This document shows, one piece after another, positions 23,535 to 35,784 of a DNA stretch of 64,000 bases. Position 1 is the stretch's first letter. Every line of letters begins with the position of its first letter. The stretch is from Epiperipatus broadwayi (taxonomy: Eukaryota > Onychophora > Udeonychophora > Euonychophora > Peripatidae): contig JAQFVV010000032.1 in the NCBI GenBank assembly GCA_028023455.1, positions 4,870,392 through 4,934,391 of the forward strand, in the 5' to 3' direction. The position numbers and the translations under genes were made by a program. The notes under the pieces were generated by a model that worked only from the letters and a program-made list of their open reading frames with translations, searched no databases and was not told where the DNA came from.

Positions 23535-25350
23535 AAAAACTTATTTTTCTCTTTTAGGCCAAACTACTCAATTGATAAGAGTAGTAGACACTTTTGGCTA
23601 GATTCAGTCCAACAGTGTGTTGATTGCTATCACAATTCACATTTAGCCACTAACAGTGTGTTTAGCAATCATTTTCTCTTGCAATTCACCCTTAGCTGAC
23701 TGTATCTGCAAGATACAATGTGTTATTACCATGCTGACACTTAATCTATTACTGTTTTATAATGATAGGGTGTGAATACTTTGAATCACAATTATTTAAG
23801 TAAGATACTGAGAATTTTTATTTTTTGTTCAACACATATAAAGTATTTAGGGTTTTACAAATTATCACACTCTACACATACTCACTACCCCTCCCCTGTA
23901 ACAGTATAAAGTTCAAAAGTGGGCTATTCAGAAAAGCTTTCAATAAAATCTCATAGCTTTGAGATTTGCATTACTGTAAAAAATGGCAACTACTGAGCCA
24001 AATTATTATTTCAATATGTCATTATTGCCAAAGGCTGAACTGCCTGCTGTCATATTTCTCCAACAAAAAGTTCTACCATCACAGAAAACATGTGTATGTG
24101 TGGTGGGAAGATGATAAGAGAATGGATGACATATGATATGGAATGTACCATGAGTAGTTGTCATCAAAGGTGTTCTATGTGAAAGGAAATGTGCTTTGAG
24201 GGTTGAAGATTGGAGTTAGCTAAAGCTTTGCATGTCATTTACTGCTGGAGCAGGGATGAAATGACAATAAAACATATGTGCACTAAGTTGTATCTACCAA
24301 AATATGCTGTACTCAATTTAATGCAAGCCCTTCATGAACTCTGTGAAGAAAGCCTCAGTTTTTAAGCATGCCATTTAATCAGCAGTCTTGGCATGATTGT
24401 AGAACTTGATGAGATGCATTTCAGCTGGCATGAAAACAATCAAGGTAGGGTATTCCCACACCAGTGGGTTTTGGGTTGTGTATGCTGACAGATGGGTGAA
24501 TGTTTTGACAAGACTGTTTCATCATGCTCTGCCAACACACTAATGCAGTGCATATGTGAGAACATCAAGCCTGAAACCAGCATCTATTTAGACTGCTGGA
24601 AAGGTTACTGAACTAACAATTTGGAGGTGGCAGGTTTTCAACATTTTCATGTAAATCACAACTTTGTTGACCCTGACAGTGGCATTTACATGCAAACTAT
24701 AGAATGCCTTTGGGGTAGTCTTAAATGGCACAACAAGCAAATATGTGGCACACAAGAACCAGGATTCATAACTACCTGTCAGAGTTCACATGGTACCATC
24801 TGAAAAAGCAAGAAGACCTGTTCTGTAGCATCTTGGAAGAGAAGGAGCTCAAGCAGTCAGAAAAGAACAAGTTTTTTAATTAATTTATTTATTTCTGTTT
24901 TAAATTTGATGTTCTTAAAGAAACGTTATTTAAAATTTGATGACAATTTGGTAAAAGCTTTTTTTTTTGGTTAACTAAAGTAATGAACATTTTAAAAATT
25001 TCCTTACAAAAAAAGTACGTTTATTATACACACGAATGAACATTTTAAAAATTTGTTTTTAAAAAAAGAACTTTACAAAAAAAGTACATTTATTATGCAC
25101 AAGAAAAAAGTCTTTATAAGTTGAGATTGATTTATTTGTTGCGAAAAATATATATATATAAAACAGATGTCTGTGTATTTTTTATTTTGTGTTAAACTAT
25201 TAAAAAGAGAAAACAAAGGCCAGGTAACATTATATTAATAACTTTTTTTGCAGAAACAATATCACCACGCATGATGGATGGGCATATGAATAAGCACTAA
25301 GGTTTGCAATGATGTATAATAGGCTGAGTTAAATTGCTATATTCACATGC
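23535..25350 (+). mobile_element. Merlin/IS1595-type DNA transposon relic inside LINE-A
   Basis: LINE-A RT coding sequence stops at about 23535 and resumes at about 25350; the inserted ~1.8 kb contains a decayed ISXO2-like transposase on the opposite strand. I could not identify clear terminal inverted repeats or the 8-9 bp target duplication typical of Merlin elements, so the exact ends are uncertain. A short internal duplication (AATGAACATTTTAAAAATTT at 24983 and 25036) lies in the 3' non-coding part. Confidence 0.65.
23985..24850 (+). pseudogene. ISXO2-like (Merlin/IS1595) transposase, frameshifted
   Basis: From about 23990 the sequence keeps the N-terminal zinc-binding region in traces (LPKAELPAVIFLQQK), LELAKALHVIYCWSRDEMT (24199 on), and the DDE core: IVELDEMHFSW (first Asp codon 24408-24410), SIYLDCWKGY (second Asp 24591-24593), and NFVDPDSGIYMQTIECLW (Glu codon 24702-24704). 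The order D..YxDCWK.Y..NFVDP..G..Q.IE..W is diagnostic of the DDE_Tnp_IS1595 family. Stops and frameshifts (for example after CWKGY and near 24120-24180) make it inactive. The cut-and-paste function is known for the family and lost here. Confidence 0.8.
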
Positions 25351-25357
25351 ATGTCCA

Positions 25358-25932
25358 TTAAGACATATCTTGCTTCAAAATCAAATGTCTGTATATCCAG
25401 TTTAATTGCAATTGGTGTATACTTTTTATTTGTTGCACTGCACTTTGCATTATTTTAAATACAAATGCAGTCTGTGTTGTAGAGGATCCTTTCTTTGTGT
25501 ACTGCATGTTTAATATCAAGGGCAGTATGTATGTTTCTATTTTATCTTTCAATATCTTTTCCAATAATTTCATTCTCAATGGACCCATAGAGATAGGTTG
25601 AAGGTTGTTGAGATTTGAAATGCCTGTTGTTGTTTTTTAAATGGTACTATTGCCATTGAATTTAGTCCTCTAAGTTTGTGTATTTTTTGAGATAGGAAGT
25701 TAGCAAGATTGCAAAGATTTTCCATGGCAAATTGATTCAAATGTAAAAGGACAAATGTTGGTGTATTATTGGTTCCAGAGTGATAAGTGTTGGGAATTTT
25801 TTCAAGCTTTTCAACAAATTGTTGGATCTGAAAGGGATTCTCAGTTTCAGTCATTCTAAACTGATAAGTGGTTGGTGTGTATTGTTTATATGTCTGGAGC
25901 TTTTGCTTAAAATGTTGGTATATAGGGTTCAA
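25358..25932 (-). pseudogene. LINE-A ORF2, RT N-terminal part
   Basis: Two overlapping frames. MTETENPFQIQQFVEKLEKI, then FVLLHLNQFAMENLCNLANF, LSQKIHKLRGLNSMAIVPF and, after a frameshift, EKILKDKIETYILPLI and KKGSSTTQTAFVF: these are the early RT motifs (P..KK......YRPISL-type region and the Q.GF/KKGSSTTQT box). The last codons, KYTPIAIKLDIQTFDF (~25430-25380), are motif A with its Asp retained, after which the Merlin relic interrupts. Confidence 0.75.
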
Positions 25933-26181
25933 TATATTATGCCATGCATGTATGATGCTACTTATCTCAATTTACATAGGCTCATTTTGGTTGATGGATA
26001 GCCCAGTGCCCATTCTATTTATCCACATGTCCATGTGTGTTGTTGTGTGAGGCATATTTTTTTTCCTTTTGTGGCAATGTATTTTTTTAATTGTTTAAAC
26101 ATGTTGTGATATTGCTTTGTTAGTTTTTATATATAATTAGTGTTGTGCATGAGTCTGATGATGATGATTCTCTTGTAAAGA

Positions 26182-26960
26182 TCATCTGTTAGTGACATTA
26201 ATCAGGAAAGTGAGGGTGAGTATTCTTGACATGTAATGTATATTGAAGGATAGTATGTTGATGAATGAATGATATTTTTGAATTGGATCTTGTGGGATCT
26301 CATTAATTTTGTTTAGCATGGTGTAAATCTCTGAGAATAGGAATTCAGAAATGGTTGTTGGAAGTAGAAGTCTGATTGTTTTTTTTCTAGATGAATAAAT
26401 GTTACCTGGAGCTTTGAAAAATTTTGCAATAGTTTGTGCAACATGGTCTAAAAATGGACATGGATTGAATTGGAAATTGATTAGGTAATGAAACAATGGT
26501 GTGTAGTAGCAAAGATCAATGAGTATGGCATGCCATAAATTGTAGAATGACACTGAATTTGTTGAAGTGGCAGGTTTTATTGATGTAACTATTTTGTATT
26601 GAATTTTGTGTAGCCTAAGTTTAAATCACCTATTAATAGTGTCGAGTTGTGATGGTTGCAAGTTGAGAATTTATTGTGAGAATTATATGTGCTATTATGC
26701 TGGATCCTGGGGTACATACACATGATGTTGAGTGTGGTAATTTGATGCTGGAATGTAGTGATTAGGAGATGCGATCAATGTAAATAATTTTTATGATTAA
26801 AAAGCTGCAATTAGAGGTTATGAGTATGCCTGTGCCCACTGAAGGTGATGGTGAATTCCTGAAGTATGTGGAAAAACCTTGGTTATATAGGTATGTGGCT
26901 GGATTAATTAGTGATCCATTGTATATTTTTGTTCCTAGTTGTCCTATTTATATGATGGTA
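26182..26960 (-). pseudogene. LINE-A ORF2, endonuclease domain and linker
   Basis: About 27000-26830 gives NVRGINSIAKI, then YNGSLINPATYLYNQGFSTY, close to LINE-C SAINPATCLRGQGFSACS, marking the APE endonuclease start. 26553-26182 (FNPCPFLDHVAQTIAKFFKA and onward) is the linker to RT. The domain is broken by several stops, and the intervening 26560-26830 is too eroded to read confidently. Confidence 0.6.
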
Positions 26961-27315
26961 ATCCATTTGTTATGCTGGTATATTTTTGCTATTGAATTAA
27001 TGCCTCTGACATTCTACATTTCTAGTTTAATATTTATGAATTGTGTAGGTGAAATTGGTTTGTAGTTTTTGTTGTAGTTACTTTGGGGATTTACATTGTA
27101 TATTTTTACTGACATTTTATTTCTGTTTGTTTGCTTTTGTATCATTCTTCTTATTGGTTTCTATATTGAGTGTGTTGTTGGATTTATGCTTTTTCATTTT
27201 ATGATGTTGTGGTTATTAGATGGTTTTACAATAGATTTGCTATTGTTTTCATTGGACTTAGAGTCTTCATTTATATTATCAATGATTCGTGAATTATGGT
27301 TACCATCATCTGCCT

Positions 27316-28668
27316 TCACTTTTTTGCTAGGTTTTTTCTGGTAGGTCTCCCAGGCTTTCTCTTGCTTATTGGTTGGATTGGATTTTTTAATTGCATTATT
27401 GTGATGGGATTGCTTGGTGGTAACAGGGCCTCCATAATTTCTATGCTATTAATAATAGAATGTTGAGTGTTTCTATCTGTTCCACAGTCAAATTCTGGCA
27501 TAAATAGATTTGTTTTACTTGAGTTATTTTTTGTTTGACTTCTCTTTAATCCTGTTTCTTGGATTGAAGTTTGTTTTTTTTTCTGTGAATAAATCTCTGC
27601 TTTATTGTTGTTATTATTTTTTGTGTGGTTTGTGAATTGCTGTCCTTGACAATAACTATTTATTTTTTCTGTTAGCATGGTAGTGTTGAAGGCAATAACT
27701 ATTTATTTTTTCTGTTAGCATGGTAGTGTTGAAAATTTGATGTTTTTTGTATGTGTTGGTTTTGATTTTTGGTTAAGTTCTGGAGTTTGGACATTGTGCA
27801 GAGACTTGACCCCTTTGTTTACATGAGTAATGCTGTGGTTTCATACCTCTAATATATAGAGTAAGCATTGCTTCCTGATTCAGGATTTGTGTTGGTATAT
27901 TATCTGGATTAGTATCTGAATGTAGTTTTATTCTGAACTCATAAAAGTTACAATTGGTATTGGTGTGTCTTTTCAGTATACTGTTTTGAACATAATGACC
28001 TTGCCAAATGGTTCCATCATCTTTTGGAAGTCTTTATCTGTGTATCCCAGATAGGTTTTCTTAATTTTTACTGAAATGGTATTGTGATAATTTTGTTCTA
28101 TAGTGATCAGAGTGAAGTTAGCCAATGATTGGACTTGTCTTTGAAATCTCTCCCTTTGTGTGATTTCATAAATTCTAATATTAGGTACCAGTCATTGAAA
28201 TATTCTGCAATTTGTCACATGGTGTCTCTTGCATCATACAACTCTTTTGCAAAAATATATAGTGAAATGTTGCTGTCTATTGCTGACAACACAATGGACT
28301 TCAGTGAAAAAAATCTCTTGAATGTTGCAAAGAGATGCTGTGTTATTGATTTATTGGATTAATTTGGTTGTGATCTTCACTTTTTCTTTATTCCAGACAA
28401 TTTGTGGTGGATTTTGACTTTGTTTTTCAATTTCTAAGTTATCTTTGTCTCTATCAGTTGGTTTTCTATATCTAGGAATGATCTTGTGAGAAGTAATTGC
28501 ATTGCTTTTTTTATTTCTTTTTTGATATCTGAATTGACTTTCAGTTTTTTTGTTAAGTAAATTTCTTTTTTTTTTTCCTTTGACCATATCTGCAATTTTT
28601 TCTTTTTTGTGGCTTTCATTGGTGTTTTTGCCACCATTAATTAGGTTATGTGACATATGAGCCTCCAT
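27316..28668 (-). pseudogene. LINE-A ORF1, decayed
   Basis: N-terminal basic pieces (28668-28351), a middle region around 28020-27880 (PFGKVIMFKTVY, cf. LINE-C PFGQPIYMKSIY), LNQEAMLTLYIRGMKPQ then HYSCKQRGQVSAQC (about 27880-27795) aligned to the zinc knuckle of LINE-C. The first Cys has become His/Tyr, so the knuckle is broken. C-terminal Asn/Lys/Gln-rich part at 27678-27316. A 46-base duplication (GGCAATAACTATTTATTTTT at 27648 and 27690) sits inside. Confidence 0.65.
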
Positions 28669-28890
28669 GCTTGCATTGTTAATCTGTTAATGTTGGTTTT
28701 CAATTTTCAAAATTAGCAATTGAATTCTGCTTACTTTTTGTGTTAATTGACATCAATTAAACTAATATTAGAATTTTTGATGTTATATATATTTTTCACT
28801 TTGTTTCTGATAGTTTTAGTAGCTTTTTACTGATTTAAATGTGGAGTGTTTTTAGCTGATCTGTGTTGTCCAAGGTCTGTAGTGTCCTCT

Positions 28891-29202
<312 letters not shown>

Positions 29203-29531
29203 AAGAATTTTATTAAATAAATGTTACATAGATTTACAACAAATGATTGCATTCTGTTACATAGGCAATCATAGGACTTTGGAACAAGTTCTAAATTTTA
29301 AAATCAATTGTATTTTACATTTTAAATAATCTGTTTGATGGTTATTCTGTTATAGGTTTGATGGCTGCCTTATGAGTGACCATGTTGCTGCTGCAATGTC
29401 TGGAGCGCTAATTTTGTAATCCCGCTCTTTTATTTGTTGAAGTTTTTTGTAAATGTTGCTGGATGTCTTCTTGTATTGTTACTCAAATGTAAATGAGCAT
29501 CTTGTGCACCAGTATGCATATAGTAAAAAAG

Positions 29532-29858
29532 TTAGTGCTCATATTGTTGGGGTAGAGTTTTTTTAAAAGATTGTAATATGTTTATTAATGATGTATTTTT
29601 CCTTTGGTAAGTTTCTATTAACAATTTGCATATATTGGATAAACTTGTGCATGAATAGAATATATGCTGTTGTGTCTCTTCTGCTGTGTGGCAAAGATTG
29701 CAAAAAGGATCAATGTTTTTATATAGACGTCTGTATCGAAGGAAATATGATGTTGGTAGTGCATAAAGGTTTATTTTTAATATAAAATCAAAATATTTTG
29801 GTTCTAATGACCATTTTTTGAATTTTTTCAATAATTGATAATTGCTAATTCCAAGCAT
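29532..29858 (-). pseudogene. LINE-B ORF2 C-terminal Cys/His domain
   Basis: 108 codons ending the ORF2 frame: RYRRLYKNIDPFCNLCHTAE then ETQQHIFYSC. The pattern CX2CX7-9HX4C is the C-terminal zinc-finger-like motif of I/Jockey/L1-type ORF2 proteins, thought to bind element RNA. A frameshift separates it from the upstream RT frame at about 29860-29920. Confidence 0.8.
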
Positions 29859-29922
29859 TGTTGTTTGTGTGTCTCCAGGATTTTCTGGGTATAATAGTTT
29901 GTAAATTTGCCAGTATGAATAT

Positions 29923-31320
29923 TTATATGTTGCTGTCTATGTTAATTTGAGTAGATATTGTTGTGACACTTTGTATTAGTGAAGATAAATACTGTGAATT
30001 TGGGGGTGGAGTATCTGTTGGTGTAATTGTGAGCAAACATTTTAGTTTAGGGAATTGTCTTATTGTTGATGCTAATATGTTGATTGATTTCTGTATATGG
30101 AATGTGTAAATAGTGTGCAGTCCTAAACCATTGTTTTCTGTAGATTTGCTAAGAGATTTAGTGGATATTGCAATGGCTTTGCATCCCCATAGTAGTTTAG
30201 TGCATAATGATGATATTTTTGATTTGAAATGTTTAGAGAAATTTATTATTGGAGAAAAATATGTTATTTTTGTGGTAATTAACATGCTGAATAATTGAAC
30301 TTTTGAGTATATGGATAGGTATGCTTTTGATAAAGAGTTTAAAATCTTGTTTATGGATTCAAGTAATTTGTTTTGTATGTTTTGCCTCATACCATTTGTT
30401 CCCAAGTAAAATGGAAATCCCAGAAAAACAGTTGGTTTGCCTTGAAAGTATTTAGTATATGTTTTGGTTGTATATATGAACCAAGCTGCTGTTTTATTAG
30501 GATTAAATTTTAGTTTGAATTCAGATGAGTATTGATCTAATATTTTTTGTAGTGTTGGAAATTCTTTGTGTGATTTAAAAAAAAAAATTATGATATCATC
30601 CATGTATGCTAAACATGGGATATTTTGTTGTGTGTGTGGAATTTGTATTCCAGCTATATTTTGTTGTATTTTTTCTTATTAGTGGATCTATGTAGAATGT
30701 GAAGAGGAGAGAACTTAGTGGTGATCTTTGTGAAATAGATTGTGATGGAGTGAATGATGTTGATTTCCTTCCATTGAGTGTGATATGAATTTGTCTATTA
30801 AGGAGAAGATTGGCAATTACATAGAGTAGTATAGGTGGTATTGTGGTGTTGGCTAATTTATTAAGAAGTATCTTTATTGCCCCTGAATCAAATGCTACTT
30901 GAATATCTAATTGTACTGCTATTGGTGCATATTTTTTTTGGTTTTGTATTGTAGTCATAATAGTTTTAAAAAGTAATGCTGCTTGTCCAGTAGATGATTT
31001 TTTTTTGCAAATTGTAGAGGTGATATAAGTGGAAGTAAGTGTTGTTCAATTTGATCTTAGATGACTTTTTCTAAAATTTTAATGGCTAATGTTTCCATAG
31101 AAATAGGTCTTAGATTGGTAAGGGTTGATATATTAATTTTTTTTTATTAAATGGGACTATGGCTATGGTATTTAGTTCTTTAAGTTTGAAGATTTTTTGA
31201 GAGAGATGATTTGCTAGATTGCAAATATATTTTGATGTGAATTGGCTCAAATGTGCGAAGACAAATTTTGATATACCATTTGTTCCAGGATGACATGTGG
31301 TTTTAATTGTATTAAGTTGA
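29923..31320 (-). pseudogene. LINE-B ORF2 reverse transcriptase
   Basis: Starts in FVFAHLSQFTSKYICNLANH then LSQKIFKLKELNTIAIVPF (31270-31145), then motif A VQLDIQVAFDSG, LLNRQIHITLNGRKSTSFTP and SQRSPLSSLLFTFYIDPL (motif B, with Arg where Gly is usual), AYMDDIIIFFF (motif C, both Asp present, 30609-30577) and the thumb region with FLGFPFYLGTNGMRQNIQNK and YFSPIINFSKHF. At least two frameshifts, at about 30600 and 31000-31110. Product would copy element RNA at the nicked target. Confidence 0.8.
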
Positions 31321-31325
31321 TCTAG

Positions 31326-31547
<222 letters not shown>

Positions 31548-31734
31548 GTTTCAACAATAGTAAACTTTATTGATTCTTTTAGTTACATAGTATTACAATG
31601 CCATAGCAAGATACATATTGGATCTTATTATTGTCAGTTCAATTTCAAGTGCTACCATATTCATTTTTTAAAAAGTACATATCTATATGGGTAATTTTAC
31701 ACGAGTGTGTCTACTTTAGGAATGTTAATTAATC

Positions 31735-32215
31735 ACATTATTGTCCAATAGGAGTAATTTCTGTATAAGTTCTTCATAAGATGAGTTGCAGTCCCCAACC
31801 AGAACAGTGGGGCTTGCATTCATGGCAAGAATTGAATTTATATTATAAATTATAAATTTTATCTTTTGCTTTTCTACTGGCATATATACAAGCACTATAT
31901 TCATTGTAATTATTTTTGAGTCAGTGTTATTATTAGAAGGTTTGAATCAATGTAAAGTATTTTGAAATTTTCAAAAGGGCAATCTTGAGCAATTACTATT
32001 CCAGTTCCTGTAGAAGGGAAGGATGAATCTCTGGAACATGCAGAGAAGCCCTGGCCCCTCAGGCAGGTAGCTGGATTTATTGCTGAGCCTGCATATATCT
32101 TTGTTTCTAATAATGCTGTTATATGGGCTCGGATTTGATTTATCCAATTTGTGACTTTGAAATTTTTATTGATTGCATTGTCCTCTGACATTTAAAACAG
32201 CAATTTTAAGTTTTA
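31735..32215 (-). pseudogene. LINE-C APE-type endonuclease (partial)
   Basis: Reads VTNWINQIRAHITALLETKI (metal-binding Glu in LLETKI), SAINPATCLRGQGFSACS, STGTGIVIAQDCPF, then after a frameshift at ~31915 VLVYMPVEKQKIKFIIYNIN, SILAMNASPTVLVGDCNSSY and EELIQKLLLLDNN. GDCN occupies the place of the GDFN motif. The C-terminal SDH motif is absent because the sequence stops there. Confidence 0.7.
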
Positions 32216-32257
32216 TTAATAATTTTTTTTCCTTTGAGTTTAGGAATTCATGTCTTC

Positions 32258-33477
32258 CTACTTTTCTTTCCCGATTTCCACTGCATCTTGAAACACCAGG
32301 CCACTCTCTTCATCCACTGCTACAGCCCAATTATATATTTCCTGCTCACTGTGAGGATTCTCTTGTTCAATTCTCACCTTTTTATATCTTCTACCTTGTT
32401 TTGGTGGATGCCTTGGTTTGCACCTATCTTCAGTGTGGATTTTTATTTCAGTAGGCAGATCTGGAATAATAGCCTCCATCATTTCAGCAGATGTTTTTTT
32501 AATAATTGTTGGCCATGGTATGACTTTGGTTGAAATTTTGCATCTTCTTTCTACATGAGTTACATCTTCAGTTTCAGTCTCAAGTGCCATAATTTGCATG
32601 TAGTCCTTATTCACAATCTTTGACTGATTTTGTTGGTCACATTTCATATGGCTTATCTTTGCTGTGATTCTCTTATCCTCTTTTTCATTGTTTAATTTCT
32701 CTTGCTCATAGAGCTGAGCTGGCCTTTCCTGGAGTGTCATTTTAAGCTTACTTTGATTATTATTATCTTGTATGTTGTCCAGTGGCTTATTTTCCACTTT
32801 TAAACCAACTAGTTCATGGTTGACCTCAATGTGTTTGATGCGTTTATGTTCTTGTTTTCCATCGCTTCCATTGTATCTTCTTTATCTGTTTTTTGCTTAC
32901 TTTGTTTATTATGTTGTATGCCATCCAGTTCCTTATTTTTCCCTTTTACATCATCTAGTTCTGGGTTGCCCTCAATGCATTTGGTGTGTTTTAGTTTCTT
33001 GTCTGTGTTTGTTTTATTTTCGTGTGGCTTCACTTATATCTTCTTCATCCGGTTGGTTTATTTCTCCACATTTTTTATTATTGTTTTGCATACGATCGGA
33101 ATTTTTGATCTTTGGTGTTCATCAGGTGTATTTTCTATTCCAGTCTCAGATTCCGGTCTTTGATTGTTATCTTGATTTCCTTTTTTTTGATTGTTTTTTT
33201 TTTGATGAGGCTTTATCTGTTTTGGAGTGACTTCAATTCTTTTGCCTTCTTTTTCAGTGGTTAGTTTGTCTGCCTCAAACAGCTGTGATAGTACTGACTG
33301 ATCAGCAACTTTCAGCAAACTTTGCTTCATATTTCTTTGTATGTCATCTATTTGTTTATAATTTTTTTGCATGTCACCCATCTCTTGGTCACACTCTTCA
33401 TCTTTGGCATATTTTCTTTTCTTATCTGGCCTTGTCTGATTTTCTGTTCCTTCCTTTGTATATTCTTTACCTGTCAT
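32258..33477 (-). pseudogene. LINE-C ORF1 C-terminal repeat-rich region
   Basis: Three successive frames (33477-33058, 33033-32809, 32797-32258) of Lys/Glu/Gln-rich sequence, probably one ORF split by small indels. It contains degenerate internal repeats: LFEADKLTTEKEGKRI and LYEQEKLNNEKEDKRI, and earlier DDMQKN/GDMQKN blocks. Such charged tails are presumably disordered. Its nearest relatives are the Lys/Gln-rich ends of LINE-A and LINE-D ORF1. Confidence 0.6.
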
Positions 33478-34487
33478 TTCTGCCCCCCCTTTTTTTTATT
33501 TTTTTGCATGTCATCTATTTCTCGGCCAGTCTCTGGGTGTTTGGGATTTTCTATCTTCTTGTCTGGGTTTGCTTGATCTTCCAGTTGCTCTGTTGTGTAT
33601 TTTTTAATTAATATTTGCTCTGTTTTAGCTGTTGATAGGTCGTTGCTGTTGTGCTTTCTCCCACAGTATATTGCCAGGTGATATCTACTTCCACACACAA
33701 AACATTGTGGCTTAAGCCCTTTAATTTGTATAGTCAGTATTGCTTCCTGATCCATTATTATGCTTGGGATGTCTTCAGGTCTTATGCCTTCATTCATTTT
33801 GATCTTGAAATAGAAGCTGTTTGAATAAACTAGTGTAGGCATGTCTGAACGATATATTGACTTCATGTATATCGGTTGCCCAAAAGGTTTCATTAATTTT
33901 GTGAAATCGTGTATATTATACCCAAAATAGGTATTTTTAATAATGCCAGTGTGATAGTTTTGCGTTTCTCTATCTACAATCACAAGAACATAATTTTCTA
34001 AAGTATTATTTTTTTCTCGAAAATCTGTACATTGCGTTTCATTAATGAATTCTACCGCCAGATATCTTGAGTTGGTATGCTCTCCTATGGGTGAAACTGA
34101 GCTCCACATTTTGTTGTTAGATAACTCTTTATATAGTATTTCCTTTGGAAACTTGTAGAGAGAGAGAGATTTTTATCTGTCGCTGCTAAGACGATTGATT
34201 TATTTGAAAAAAAAATCTCTTAAATGACATGAATAATTTTTTCGGTATGTTTCATTAAATCTGCTATTTATCTCTTGCACTTCTTCTTTTAAACCAACGT
34301 TTTGTAAAGGCACATCGGCATCATATTGATTCATATTTATATCATTTACTTTATTCAGGTCATCCTGATTGGCCCTTCTAAATCTTGGGATTTGTTTTGC
34401 ATTTTGCAAATTAAATTCAGCTATGTTTGCATATGTTGTCTGTGCTCTAATGTTGCTATATATTACGTGAAGTCTGATTCGCGCCAA
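33474..34487 (-). pseudogene. LINE-C ORF1 RRM-like and zinc-knuckle part
   Basis: Best-preserved ORF1 of the window. 34109-33474 is 211 codons: RYLAVEFINETQCTDFREKN, FGYNIHDFTKLMKPFGQPIY (RRM-like, about residues 15-120), IRPEDIPSIIMDQEAILTIQ, then PQCFVCGSRYHLAIYCGRK, a complete CX2CX4HX4C knuckle (33711-33655). 34487-34200 is a separate N-terminal frame, so a frameshift lies between. Role by family: RNA chaperone or coat of the retrotransposon RNP. Confidence 0.7.
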
Positions 34488-34734
34488 ACTTTATTTTGGA
34501 TTCTGATGTGTACGCCATATTGACAATATCTAGCGTCTGAATAGCGCTTAGAAAAATTAAAAGTTATAAGCAATAAATCACTTACTTTGTGAGTAAAAAG
34601 TCCATTTTCCCTGATAGGTGTGAATACTAATTATCTTCAAGTGATGTTTTAAGCAACTGTTTTTTGGCAATTCAGTATTTTTTATACTTTTGTTGGAAAC
34701 GTTTATCTACTTCGTCTAACTAAAGGCACAGCAG

Positions 34735-35089
<355 letters not shown>

Positions 35090-35200
35090 GTTTCAATGAT
35101 AAGCTTTATTTGTCTTAAAGGGTTACAAGACCTTACATAGCTTGGATTGCTGTGTTTACATTAAGTTAAAATAAAATTTATAATTAAGCTCACTCACACA
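35090..35200 (-). mobile_element. Retroposon 3'-end fragment
   Basis: Short 3' UTR-like piece belonging to the (ATT)n tail at 34736-35089; no coding sequence follows. The next ~580 bases to 35785 are featureless AT-rich DNA. Confidence 0.5.
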
Positions 35201-35784
35201 CATTTATTACTGTTTTCTTTATTTGAAACTAATAGCTTTTTGCTGATAAATTAATTCTCTATTGTATTTAATTAACTAGCTAAACTTTATGGGAGTGAAT
35301 TTATTTTTATTACTATTGGCATTAAGAATAATATATTTTCTTATTAACAAACAACTTAAATAAAAACATTTTTATGAGAAAGTAATTTAATTATTAACAA
35401 TGAGCATTAAAGATTCAAATTTAGTTTTAAAGTTTAATTCTAACATTTATTCTTATATTCTAATACTCATATTAAAGTAGTTTTAACTCAATATTTTTTC
35501 AATATTAACTCATCAATATTTAGGGTAAGAATATTCCTAAACTAAGCAATTTAAAGTTATCTACAACTACATGTGGGTTTAAAGCACTACAAAAAGATAT
35601 TAGAACAAATTTTAAGGCAATTAAAACTTACAAATTTTTTTATAAAATGACTCAAAATGTATTAACATTTAAATATCAAACAGTAATAAATTGGCTTACT
35701 ATAGAACTAAACTTATTATTTTTTTTTTAGATACTAAACAATTATATAGCTGGAGATTTAACTTTATTAATAAAACTAAAGATG

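Larger units (their letters stand above)
21398..28890 (-). mobile_element. LINE-A: decayed I/Nimb-like non-LTR retrotransposon with nested insertions
   Basis: Minus-strand order from 5' to 3': ORF1 (28668-27316), endonuclease (about 26950-26560), linker (26553-26182), RT (25932-22550), C-terminal region (~22260-21750), 3' UTR, (AAT)n tail. Related throughout to LINE-B and LINE-C by motif. Interrupted in RT by a ~1.8-kb DNA transposon relic (23535-25350) and a SINE (22627-22866). The 3' UTR carries a G14 run (22298-22311) and a doubled CATATGGGGGTGTGTGTGGA (22340-22385). Its 5' end is abutted by the tail of LINE-B. Confidence 0.8.
31548..34700 (-). mobile_element. LINE-C: non-LTR element lacking RT
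   Basis: Minus-strand ORF1 (34487-32258) and endonuclease (32191-31740) are followed within ~190 bases by a 3' UTR and (AAT)n tail, with no RT between. Either an internal deletion removed RT, or a short 5'-truncated retroposon (31328-~31735) landed in a larger element whose RT is LINE-B. Under the second reading about 1 kb (endonuclease end and linker) is still missing between 31740 and 31327. Both readings fit the sequence. Confidence 0.6.

Noticed and set aside
32172-33611. Several + strand ORFs over 32.2-33.6 kb
   Set aside because: Cys/Phe/Leu-rich antisense shadows of the LINE-C ORF1 Lys/Glu-rich region.
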